From: Balamuthia mandrillaris
Taxonomy: Eukaryota > Discosea > Longamoebia > Balamuthiidae
NCBI GenBank assembly: GCA_031835245.1
Contig: JAVKOQ010000534.1
Span: 1 to 29,272, forward strand
Reading direction: 5' to 3'
Length of the DNA stretch: 29,272 bases
The translations under genes and the position numbers were made by a program. Shown in pieces: positions 1-10,113 of the stretch. Position 1 is the stretch's first letter, and every line of letters starts with the position of its first letter. Below the pieces are notes generated by a model. It made no database searches and was not told where the DNA came from. It was given only the letters and a program-made list of their open reading frames with translations.

Positions 1-33
1 GAGATGTTCAACAAAAAAGAAACGTATACGCAC

Positions 34-646
34 CTAACATATGAAAGAGAGGGAGGTCATCGTCGCAACCAGCAGACTTGGCAAGGGCATGTAACGACGT
101 CCAACCGTCTTTGTCTGTGGCGTTCACGTTTGCTCCCACCGAGAGCAGATAAGATACAATGGCATCGTTGGGATCGTTCTTGATGCACTCGATGTGAAGA
201 TGGGTTTGTCCAGTCTTCTCGTTGACGGGTTGGTTTACATTTTTCTTGTTTACAGTTGACTTGAGCTGTGAATGAAGAAGAACAAAGAGGAGAAAAAAAA
301 TGAGCTCATAGAACGCAAACGGAGAAGAAGGACATGAAGAAGAGCAAGGAAGGAGAAGAACAAGAAGAACAAGAAGGAGGTAGTAAATAAGAAATGAGCA
401 ATGAGAAGAAAACAACAATGCAAAGTATCTACCTTCTTCAAGTCTTTCTTCCACTGCTTTTTGGAGTCCTTTCCTTTGAGCATTTCCTTTCTCTTTTCTG
501 CATGCCGCTCCATGGCCTCTTCCAAGAGTTGCTCCGCCTCCCGCTCGGAGAGAGAGCGCTTCAGCTCCACCGCTTGCGGCAAGGTGCTTATGCCTGATCC
601 CCTTCGTCTGCTCTTCTGCGTAGCAAATAATTTGAGAACGGAGCAA

Positions 647-687
<41 letters not shown>

Positions 688-1127
688 CGAAAGAGAAAGA
701 GAAACGACGAAAGAGAAAGAGAAAGAGAAAGTGAAAGAGAAACGACGAAAGAGAAGAGAAGAGAAGAGAACGACGAAGAAAACAAGCAAACCTGGCCAGC
801 AGAAGGACTACTACCACTGCCGCTGCTGCTCCCTCCTCCGCTCTGTAGCTGCTGCTCCAGCTCCTTCTTCCGCTTCTCCTTCTTCTCCTGCGCCGCCACG
901 TACTTGCCGATGGCCTCCCTCAGGACGTAGTTGGGCTTCAGCTCGCGGGCCTGCAGGGGCTCCAGGCAGCAAGGGCACTTGCCCTTCTTGGAGAGCCAGT
1001 CCTCTATGGTGAGCTTGCTGAAGGAGTGGCCGCAGGGGGCTATCACGGCGTCCTCCATGATCTCCATGGAGATGGGGTCCTCGAAGACGAAGCCCATCCC
1101 TGCGGAGGACTCTGCCAGCATGTCCAT
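34..1127 (-). CDS. U-box / ankyrin-repeat protein, probable E3 ubiquitin ligase (3' end outside window)
   Basis: Exons on the minus strand are 792-1127, 433-615 and 34-265; all GT-AG, the first two junctions in phase 0, the last donor (TTAG|GTGCGT) in phase 1, so the gene continues past base 1. Exon 1 holds a U-box at about residues 13-75 (FEDPISMEIMEDAVIAPCGH, then a CPCC turn and KPNYVLREAI), the RING-like fold without zinc ligands that recruits E2 enzymes. A Lys/Glu-rich helix and a Gly/Ser linker follow. Exon 2 is a charged, probably coiled-coil helix. Exon 3 has ankyrin repeats (DAIVSYLLSVGANVNATDKD, then GWTSLHALA), likely for substrate binding. The ATG at 1127 precedes the U-box directly. 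The function as a ligase is inferred from the domain order; the substrate is unknown. Confidence 0.85.
616..791. repeat. (GA)n / GAAA-rich simple repeat in intron 1 of the U-box gene
   Basis: Most of this intron (about 645-780) is purine-only on the plus strand: a GA run, then GAAA and AGAAG units broken by ACGACG. On the coding (minus) strand it is a long polypyrimidine tract leading into the TACGCAG acceptor. Confidence 0.9.
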
Positions 1128-1510
1128 TTGTCACAGTTCCGTTGGTGTTGTCCTTTCTTTCTTTTCTTCTCTTTTCTTTTCTTTTTCTTTTTATTTATTT
1201 ATTTTTATTTATTTATTTTTATTGAGGTTTCTTTTTTGTCGACAACGTGGGTTCGACACCCGATGCTGGCAAAACTGTTTTTTTAAATTCATCTGCCTCG
1301 CGTTCGACGCCTAGGAGAAGCATGTTTGATTTAGTAGGAAAGTTATTGTGTCGACGATCATTTGGTCTACAATTTTACCATTTAGGGTAAAGAATTTCAT
1401 TTTTTTGATTTTTTATTGGCCAACCGCGAGATCGTGAATCTAAATCAGGAAAACGTGATGGAAAAAATCTCAATAAAGGAACAACAAACCCCAAAACAAA
1501 TAGCTTTGTG
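1128..1510. other. Divergent intergenic region between the U-box and myotubularin genes
   Basis: No gene is seen. The stretch has a T-rich tract (1150-1225), an ATTGG (inverted CCAAT) box at 1415-1419 and GTCGAC sites at 1238 and 1351. It also has two GTTCGA motifs, at 1250-1260 and about 1300-1310, that resemble the pol III B box. It probably holds both promoters, but no TATA box is clear. Confidence 0.5.
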
Positions 1511-4500
1511 ATGAAAGAACCATGGTTCGTGGAAGCCTTTTGCAAGGATCAGCCTCGCCTCCCCTTTGGACTGCAGCAAGGATGGTCCACACCCTCCTCC
1601 TCCTTCTCCTCATGCGCTGCTTTGACCCTGCTGCCTGGCGAGGTCCTCCTCTCCACCTTCTCTGACATTTACATCTGCTCTCCACTTATTCACCAGCATC
1701 ATCCAAGTCCTCCTCCTCCTCCTCCTCCTTCTTCTTCTTCTTCTTCTTCTTCTTCTCCTTCAAGAACAACTACAGCAAAGAAAGAAGGAGAGGAGGATAA
1801 GGATCAATGTGTCGACACAAACGAAGTGAAGGTAGCACATAAAGCGAGAGGAGGAGACGGAGACGAAGCAAAGAAAGAACGACTGCTGCTAGCACCACAA
1901 CAGCCAAAGAAGGAGAAGCAGGGCATAGCAAGAGAGAAGAAACACAAACGATCTTACTCGGACGAATTTCTGTTTCTCAACGCTTCGTCCTCTTCATCGC
2001 CTGTTCCTCCTTCGTCTTCCTCTTCCTCTTCTCCCTCTTCTCCCGTTGCTCCTTGGGTGGCAGCTGCTCCTCTTTCTGCACCTCCTCCTCCTTTGCCTTC
2101 TCTCTCTGCTGCTGCTTCTTCTTCGTCTTCTCCACCATCGCCTTCCTCTCGTTGTTTCTTCTCTCTGTCCTTTTGTTCCTGCACTTTATTCCTCACCAAC
2201 TTTCGTCTCTTCTTTCGCACTTCTTCTTCTTCTTCTTCTCCTTCTTCCTCTCTCTTTCTGCACTCCAACAAAAGTCTACCACTGCGGACCATTCACTCCA
2301 TGCACCTGCAGAGAGAGAGGAGGCGGCTCGTTGTTCGCCTAAAGGACGTTCGCGTGCTGCTGCTTCACTTTCCTTTGCTGTCGGCGACGAGGAAGAAAGG
2401 GCAGAAGGCAACGCTGTTGGAACAGGTGTACAATGCGGTGATGGGTGCAATCGTGCAGCAGCACCTTTTCGCGTTGGCCTTTCACGAAGCAGTTTTGAAA
2501 GAGGTTGGACGTCTCCATCCCTATGCTTTCTCCTTTCTTCTTGTTTCTTGTTCTTGTCTTGGTCTTGTTTTTCTTCTTGTTATTATTGTTCTTATTCTTG
2601 TTCTTGTTCTTCTTCTTGTTCTTGTTCTTCTTCTTCTCCTTCTCCTCCTCCCCCTCTTCCTCCTCCTCTTTTGTCATCTTTACCACACTTCTGACTCTTC
2701 TTATTTTGTAAAGGTAAATCCAATACTGCCAACAGAATGGCAAACAACTGCACAGCATCGTCAATACAATCTTTTACAAGAATGCCTTCACCGTTTCAAC
2801 ATCACTTCACCGTCGTCATTATCGTTAGCAAAAAAAGAAGAAGAAGCAAGCGCGTCTCCGCAATGGAGAATCACAAGCATCAACTCCAACTTTGAGCTCT
2901 GTCCCTCTTATCCTCCTTTATTAGTGGTACCAGCTGCTATAGCGGATGCTGAGCTTTGGCAAGTGGCAAAGTATAGACAGAAGAGCAGAATCCCCGTTTT
3001 GGTATGGCTGGACGTCAAAACTGGCGTTGCTCTTTGTCGCTCCAGCCAACCTCTCTCTGGTTTACTTGGTACTTTGCATCCGTCTAGCGCTTGTTGTTGT
3101 TGTTGTTGTTCTTCCTCTTCTTCTTGTTCTTCTTGTTCTTCTTCTTGTTCTTCTTCTTCTTCTTCTTCTTCTCCTCTGCTTCCTTCCCTATATCATCATG
3201 TCATTCTCTTCCGCCCTTCCTCGGTTGCTTCTTACCTTTAACGTAATCACAAAACAGGTAACAGATGTGTGGAAGACGAAAAACTTGTTCAACATATCAT
3301 AACCCCACCACCATCTCCCCATCATTCCTATCAACGCACTCTCGTCATTCTCGACGCTCGACCACGAATGAATGCTTTGCTGAACAGAGCGAAAGGAGGA
3401 GGTTACGAACGAACCTCGCAGTACAACAACGTGAGACAAGTTCAGTTTTTGGGTTGTCCAAACGTCCACCGCATTCGCGAAAGCTTCTTCAAGTTTCAGG
3501 ATTTCCTTTTGGCGGTGATCGAGAGCAAGGAGGAACAGTTGATGGAACCGCTGATCCAAGACTCGACTGTTTCTTTTCATCTTTCTGCTCCTTCTTCATC
3601 AGCATCAATGACTGCTTCATTGCTTGCTCCTCCGGCTTCTACCATGAATTCTCGGCACCAGCGAAGAAGAAGCTGGAGTGGTAGTGTGAAGGAAACTATT
3701 GCTTCACCTTCTTCTGAAGAAGATAGAGAACCGACAGCACAAAACGAGTTGAAGCAAAAGGAAAGAACTGAAGTAGAAGAACACCAAGAAACAAAGCAAT
3801 GGGGATGGGATTGGATGTACGGTAAATGGGCTAGTCTAAGAGGACGACTACGAAGTGCTTCTGAAGAAGTACAAGAGGAAAAAGAGGTAGACGAAAAACG
3901 TGAAGAGTCACAAAAGGGAAAGGAAAAGGAACAGATACGAGACAAGAAGAAGGGAAGAGCGTTTACAACGACAACGAAGAGCAACAATCCTTCAAATGCG
4001 CCTGAAACAGATGTGGTAGGCAACAATATCTTCAACAGAACACCGTCTCTCAATTCATCGTCCGTATTTTCTGTGGACAGTTTGAAGAAGTTACTGCAAG
4101 AAGAAAGTATTGAGTGGTTCGCTCATTGTTACCGATTGTTGATGGGAGCTGCTTGCGCTGTTGCTCAAATGAGAGATCATCGTTTATCTTACCTGGTTCA
4201 CTGCACGTATGATTTATTGATTGTTTACTATTTCAAATGTTCTGTTACTTTCGCGTTTTGAGTGCTTATCTTCTTTGTTTGTCGTCTGGTTTCTTTCGTT
4301 GGGCTTGTCTGGTCATTTACCGCTTCTTTCAACAACAGAGACGGATGGGATCGAACAACGCAACTGTGTTCATTGGTAAACTGTTCCCTTCTCACATCGT
4401 TCAAAGCACTTAAACTTACATTTTCGTTTCAAAAACCAAGATGCAACTCATGTTAGACCCACACTACAGAACTATGGAAGGGTTTCACATGCTTATAGAA

Positions 4501-7500
4501 AAGGATTGGCTTTGTTATGGCCATCAATTTCACCTCCGATGTGGTACCTTTCTTATTTTATTTTCGCTCTTTGTTCTCTCTGCTCTCCTCTCATTTCATT
4601 CTACAAAGGACATGGAGGGATTAGCGGAAGCTTGCAAAGAAAACAAAGTCCAATTTTTCTACAATTTCTTGACTGCGTTTGGCAATTGCTCCAACAGTTT
4701 CCCTTTTTCTTTGAGTTCAATGATACCCTTCTTCTCTTTCTTGCGGACTCTCTCTATGAAGGACAGTTTGGCGACTTTTTGGGCAACTCCGAAAGGGATA
4801 GACAACGTTCCGGTATAGCTCATCGAACTCTTTCGCTTTGGGACTCTGTTGAAGCGAATCGTTCTCTCTTTCTCAACCCTCATTTCCGGCCTTCTCCAAC
4901 TTCATCATTAAGCGATTGTATAGTTCCGATGGAAGCAAACAAATGGTATGGACGAAGGTTGTGGAGTTCGTTTTACTTGCGATGGATGTCGCTCAGTCCA
5001 ATGGAAGTGAAGAAAGTGGAAATGGCGTTAGAAGAGAGGATTCAAGCCATGCTTCTTCGTTTGCATCGCCAAGAAGAACAAGCACAGGCACAAGACCCGA
5101 CAACGAACAACAGTAGCGATGCTCAACATCGTCATGCTTCTCTTCGTCCTTCTTTGTCATCAACTGCTTTACTTCGGGATAACGAAGAGAGAAAAGAGGA
5201 ATTTGAAGGAAAGAAGTTGATGATGCCTGCTTTTGAGACGGATAATGAGTATCTTAGAAAGCTGCCTTTCATGCAAAAGACAAACAAAGCTATTAACGGT
5301 ATCCTTCATTCTTTCTTTTTTTTTTTTGTTTTTTTTGTCATATTTCTCAACGTAACCAACAACAACAGTGCCAGCTACTTGGGGCTATATTATAGATTGT
5401 AACATCAGTAGTTATGACAGAAGAAACAGCACCAACAGAAGAACACACCAAGTAATTGCTTCTTACACAGACGCTATAAAACGGCTTCAAACAGGAGACA
5501 TCTGCTTATGGTCTCTCACCAAAGCTCAAACCGAAACCTACCTTCAACTCGTTAACCCTTCTTCATCTCTAGATGCAATTCCTTCTCCCGCTTTTGTTCG
5601 TTGTGGAATATTCATACGACCGAAAGAAGTACTAGCAATGACTGAATCTTCTACTTCTTCTGCGTTGTATAGTTGGAAAGATACATTTGAGACGTTTTTG
5701 AAAGAACGGCAAAAAGAGATAAAGCAACCAGATCAAACGCTAAAACGTTTGGAACGAACTTCACGATCTTATCCGACTCTTCAACGAAGAAAAGAGCACT
5801 TGACAGGAAGAAAAAATTCCAGTCTGCATTTAGGAACTACAATAGTTAAAAAGGAACAAGACGAAGAAGGTACTAACAGCGGGGACGAAAAAGAATGTAA
5901 GAATAACAATAGTGTTGAGCAAGAGATGGAATGGGAAGAGGAAGAAAACAGCTGGCGATGCGTCGAAGATTTGATGGATCACGTCTTTGTTTGGATCTCC
6001 TCTTCCAAAGGAATGGTTTTGCGGCCTTTAGGGTTCGTAGAGCTCAAAATGTTTTTGTTTTGAAGGGTTGCTTCTTTGTTAATTCTTGCTTCCATCAACC
6101 AGGAGATATTTGTACAACAGGAAATGGAGGAGCCGCATACGCATTTACGCTCGCCATCTTCAAGTCGAACGAACACCCTTTATGATGCATTCTCTTCAAC
6201 AAATAATCGGTCGTCATCTTCAACTAGAATCTCAAATGGAATTATTAGCATTGATACCTGCTTCTTCATCCTCTTCCTCATCTTCTCTAAGTGCTTCTTT
6301 TCGTAGAGAAAAGAAACCATTTCACGCTTTGATGATGAAGAAATTAGCTTCTTGGCAAAACGATCACCAACCGGCGGAAGGAGACGAAAGAAAACGGAGG
6401 AAGAACAAAGAGAAACTAGAGGATGAACTCGCTCGTTACTTTAGCGCAGAGAACGTTGGTTGGATACTTGATCGTTTCGGTTTGTTAGCTCCTCCACATC
6501 AGCCAAAAATAACAGACGAAGTAAAGGATGAGGAAGCTGAATGGTGTTGCAGCGAATTCGTAGAAAATTGTACAGTGGGAGACATGTTATCGTGGGCTTC
6601 TTCTTCTTCATTACCTCTCGTTGATGCTTGTTTGGAAGAGGAAGTATGGATCAGTCCTTATAACGTCCATGATGATAACGAGAACGAAACCGAACAGGAC
6701 GCAGTAGAAGAAAGAGAAAAAGAGGAAGAAGGAAAAGGAGAAGAGGAGGAGAAGCAACAAGCAGACGACGAACAAGAGCAACGAATAGAAGAGGAAGATG
6801 AAGTGAAAGAGGAAGAGTATTGGGTAGATACGATGGTTACAGTAGTGGAAGCAAGAGACATGTGCGCCACACAAGTATTTTGCGAACTAAGCGGACGTTC
6901 TCTGTTGGAAGATGCCACCGTCAATACGAATCTACATTCTCAACATTCTGCTTATTCTCCATTACCCCAGATTTTTCTTCGTCCTTCTTCCCAACAAGCA
7001 CTTGAACAACTCACAACAACAACAACAACAACGCGAACGACTTCCACAGTAACCAATCTACAAAAGGAAGATGATAACAAAGAAAACGACAGCAACAACA
7101 AAGCGTCACATCATCGACACTCTCATCATGCTCATTATTCTCTCGTTTGGAACGAAACGTTTTATTTGGGCAGATGCGAAGAACTCTCTTTGTCCTGTTT
7201 TCAACCGAGAACAACTTTCTTCCGGCATCATCATCTTCCTCCCTCTTCCCCATCTGCTGCTCCCAATTTTCGTTTGTTGGGAAGCATAGCCCCCATCGAC
7301 TTGAGAGAACTCGAGACGGACGTCGAAATAGATTCGTGGCATGAAGTGCGAGTGTTGGTTCGCTCTTCTTCTTCGTCTTCATCTTCTTCTTCCACTTTTG
7401 CTTCTTCTTTTTCAACGACGCGAGGGTACATTCGGCTAAAAGTGCAGAAGCTCAGCAATCCATGGCACATCTCCTCGTTCCGCTGCCTTTACGATGCGTC

Positions 7501-7690
7501 GCATCTTCTCCCTTCGTTTCACCTGGCGGACAATGCGCAAACACAAACGAGGAAGAAGCAGCAGAGCGGACCAAGAGGATCAACAGCAGAGGGTACGCTG
7601 CTGTCAGCGCCGCCGCTTGCGGTCCTCAGCACGGCTTCAGCTGACGTTCTTCTCGGCGGCGTCGTCGCCCTCGCACAAGCAGAAGATTGA
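1511..7690 (+). CDS. Myotubularin-family phosphoinositide 3-phosphatase with C-terminal C2 domain
   Basis: Exons: 1511-2503, 2714-3068, 3258-4206, 4339-4375, 4441-4543, 4609-5298, 5369-6032, 6103-7690; 5379 nt, 1792 aa, all junctions in frame. Exon 1 holds a PH-GRAM domain ([16 protein letters not shown] ... [11 protein letters not shown] ... [16 protein letters not shown]) split by a long Ser/Pro-rich insert. The phosphatase domain follows: [78 protein letters not shown]. The active-site loop HCTDGWDRT is assembled across the 4206/4339 junction; the CX5R Cys (about C765) and Arg (R771) are intact, so activity on PI3P or PI(3,5)P2 is expected. Exon 3 carries a charged insert of about 170 residues. 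A C2 domain lies at about 1505-1713 ([11 protein letters not shown] ... [11 protein letters not shown] ... [11 protein letters not shown]). The start is the first ATG before the GRAM strand. Confidence 0.93.
2504..2713 (+). other. Intron of the myotubularin gene, 210 nt, open in the coding frame
   Basis: The intron runs from GAG|GTTGGA to TAAAG|GTAAAT in phase 0. It is TTC/TTG-rich, has a length divisible by three and contains no in-frame stop. Retention would add 70 mostly Ser, Leu, Val and Phe residues between the GRAM and phosphatase domains. Family alignment ([12 protein letters not shown] joining NPILPTEW) favours removal. Confidence 0.7.
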
Positions 7691-7774
7691 CGCGTAATAG
7701 ATTCCATTTCTCTGCCGCCTGCTCGTGAAATTTGCACGTTTGAATTTCATTGGTCCATCTCTATAGCCGTCCCA

Positions 7775-7850
7775 ACCAATCGGGTCGTTGATCAGCTCGG
7801 TTAATTTAATCATCGTATTTAGGCGAAATAAATAAATTATCCCGATTGGT
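7775..7850. promoter_or_regulatory. CCAAT-box inverted repeat upstream of the phospholipase gene
   Basis: ACCAATCGGG at 7775-7784 faces its exact reverse complement CCCGATTGGT at 7841-7850, 100-170 bp before the ATG at 7948. A further ATTGGT lies at about 7749. Inverted CCAAT boxes suit an NF-Y-like factor; the promoter role is inferred from position. Confidence 0.5.
7827..7836 (+). terminator. Overlapping AATAAA poly(A) signals for the myotubularin gene
   Basis: AATAAA occurs at 7827-7832 and again at 7831-7836, about 137 bp past the stop codon. They lie inside the loop of the CCAAT inverted repeat, so the 3' end of one gene overlaps the promoter of the next. Confidence 0.45.
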
Positions 7851-7947
7851 CAATAATTTTTCTGTTTACATTTCAACAGAAAACACTATAAACAAAAAAT
7901 TTTATTTTAAAACATTTAAAATAAAACACCGCAAAAAATAAAATAAA

Positions 7948-10075
7948 ATGAAAATGAAAAAACTTCAACGTCCGTCGCTTTGCTTTCTGGTGGTGGTCTG
8001 TTGGGCGGTTTGGCTGGGAGCGCCGGCGGCGACGGCTGCATTCCCTGACTTTGACATCTGTGATGGATCGTTGGTGAGCAACGAGGAGCTTCGGCTGAAC
8101 CAGATACAAGTGTTGGCGAGCCATAACAGGTTTTTTGCTTTTCTTTTCGTTTTTTTTTTTTTGAAAGCAACTAAAGTTGGTTTAACAAAACCGACATACC
8201 CACTCACCAATTGTTTTTTTCTTATTATTTTAATTTTATTATATATCATTTATTAAACGACTAGTTATAGACAACTACCCCATCTGGACTGGTTTGCCGG
8301 TACCGTTTGCTTCCTTCGCCTCTCTCTCTTTTTTTAATGCGTTTTTTTTAAAACTAAAATGGGCGTTATGGGTTTTAGTGGTGCAAAGCGTGGAACCGGA
8401 ACAGGCGGCGTTCATAGAGTACAGCCATTTTCATCTGTCGGTGCAGGCGGAGAGTTTGAGGGTGCGTGGCTTCGAGTTGGACGTGTTCTACGACCCGGAC
8501 CATCGCTATGCCACTCCCTCTGGCTTTGAAGTCATCAAAAGTTTGTGCACTTCTCTTTCATCGTTTCTCTTTCTCTGTCCTCATCTCTTTTTTTTATTGT
8601 TTCTGCTTTCCTATCTCCTTGTGCTGAACTCCTGATGGCAAACTAGCTTCATGCGACGAGTGCGAGTACGATCCAGAAGGCTTCATGTCTTCCACTACTG
8701 CTACAAAAGTTCTTCATATACAAGACATCGATTACATGTATTCTCTCTTCCTCTTCCTCTTCTTCCTCGCATCTTCTTCTCTCTTCCTCTTCCTCTTCCT
8801 CTTCCTCTTCCTCTTCCTCTTCCTCTTCCTCTTCCTCTTCCTCTTCCTCTTCCTCTTCCTCTTCCTCTTCCTCTTCCTCTTCCTCTTCCTCTTCCTCATC
8901 CTCTTCCTCTTCCTTGCATCTTCTTCTTCTGCTTTCATGCTGCTTAGCTAACATCGTCACAACAGGTCCAATTGTTTGACATTGCCGTTATGTTTGCAGG
9001 AATTGATGGAGTGGTCGGACTCTGTCCAGCAAGAACATCTCCCTCTCTTCATCCAGCTGGAAGCCAAAGACACCCCAGTCCCATTTAACCTTCCTATTCC
9101 AACCACCCAGCCCCTTCCTTGGAACAGCACAGCTTTGGAGACGTTGCATGATGACATTCTCTCCGTCATCCCTAAAGTACATACTTTCATTTCTTCTATC
9201 TTGTCTTGCTTCAGAAGTCTTACTTGCTTTCTTTTCGTTCTTACTTTGTTCTTTTATGCTTATATGCTCGTCTTCTTATCTAAAGGACAGAATAATAAGT
9301 CCATCATCATTGATGTCGGAGGCCTCCGCTTCCACTCTAAAGGCTGCTCTCCAAGAGAACGGATGGCCGACTTTGGCAGCCTCCAAAGGAAAGTTCCTCT
9401 TCTTTCTCGACAACAGAGTGAACACAGCCATCAACCGCGAATACAGAGAAGCCGAGTTTGAGAAGTTGATCTTCTTTGAGACAGAGGGAGCAAGCGATGA
9501 CTTTGCATCGGTCTTCGTGAGGAATGAACCTTTGGAGCAATTTGAGGAGATAGAAAGCCTTGTTGCGAATGGGTTTATCGTGAGAACTAGAGCTGATGCT
9601 GGTCTGTACTTCTTGTTGTTCTCCTTCTTGTTTTTCTTGTTCTCCTTGTTCTTCTTCTTCTTCTTCTTCTTCTCATTGTTGTTGAATCTTTCTATTTGCA
9701 GACTTGATAGAAGGACGCAACGGCGACACCAACAACAGACAAGCGGCAGCATGGGCGAGCGGCGCTCAAATCGTGAGCACCGACTTTGAACGACCTCTGC
9801 CCTCCGTCTCCGCCGACTATGTCGTCTTTGTTCCCAATCGATGTGAGGTTCGCTGCAATCCCATAAGTGCAGCAGAGGTAATGGGAGAAGAAGCGGCGAG
9901 TCACCAATGTCAACCTATAGACTATGCGAGTGTAGAAGATAAAGCAGCAGAAGAGGAAGAAGACAGCGACGACGACGAAAGTTTTGAAGATGGGTTGAGT
10001 GAAGGAGATGGGGATGGAGATGAAGTGACGGAAGGCTCGACGTTGTCCACCTTTTCTAAAGCGTTTTGGATGTAA
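7948..10075 (+). CDS. Secreted PLC1-like (Ca2+-dependent type) phosphoinositide phospholipase C
   Basis: Exons: 7948-8129, 8265-8299, 8379-8540, 8647-8737, 8966-9176, 9286-9601, 9702-10075; 1371 nt, 456 aa, all in frame. Residues 1-31 form a signal peptide (LCFLVVVCWAVWLGAPAATA), so the enzyme should enter the secretory path. Family landmarks run in order: NQIQVLASHNSY, with the general-base His about residue 59 assembled across intron 1; VRGFELDVFYD (about 100-110); KVLHIQDIDY; LPLFIQLEAKD; ENGWPTL; and near the end SGAQIVSTDF. This pattern is that of the bacterial and fungal PLC1-like group rather than of cytosolic eukaryotic PLCs, and PH, EF-hand and C2 domains are absent. The tail after about residue 410 is very acidic. 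Substrate may be phosphoinositides or GPI-type lipids; the sequence does not decide. Confidence 0.9.
8782..8914. repeat. (TTCCTC)n hexanucleotide microsatellite
   Basis: About 22 near-perfect copies of TTCCTC with one break near 8897, flanked by looser copies from 8747. It lies wholly inside intron 4 of the phospholipase gene (8738-8965). It is open in several frames on both strands, which makes spurious ORFs of alternating Leu/Phe, Leu/Pro, Arg/Lys or poly-Glu. Confidence 0.95.
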
Positions 10076-10102
10076 CTGCTTAGTTTTGTTAAAACTACAA
10101 AT

Positions 10103-10108
10103 AATAAA
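10103..10108 (+). terminator. AATAAA poly(A) signal between convergent genes
   Basis: AATAAA lies 27 bp after the phospholipase stop and 5 bp before the end of the START gene, within a 38-bp gap. Cleavage downstream must fall inside the opposite gene's coding sequence. Confidence 0.55.
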
Positions 10109-10113
10109 GTTTT

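Noticed and set aside
1700-2260. An intron in the Ser-rich part of myotubularin exon 1
   Set aside because: The frame stays open, the GRAM strand [11 protein letters not shown] follows with no AG acceptor directly before it, and no pair of sites gave a better domain.
8649-8960. Open frames of alternating Leu/Phe, Leu/Pro, Arg/Lys or poly-Glu
   Set aside because: They arise from the (TTCCTC)n microsatellite inside a phospholipase intron.
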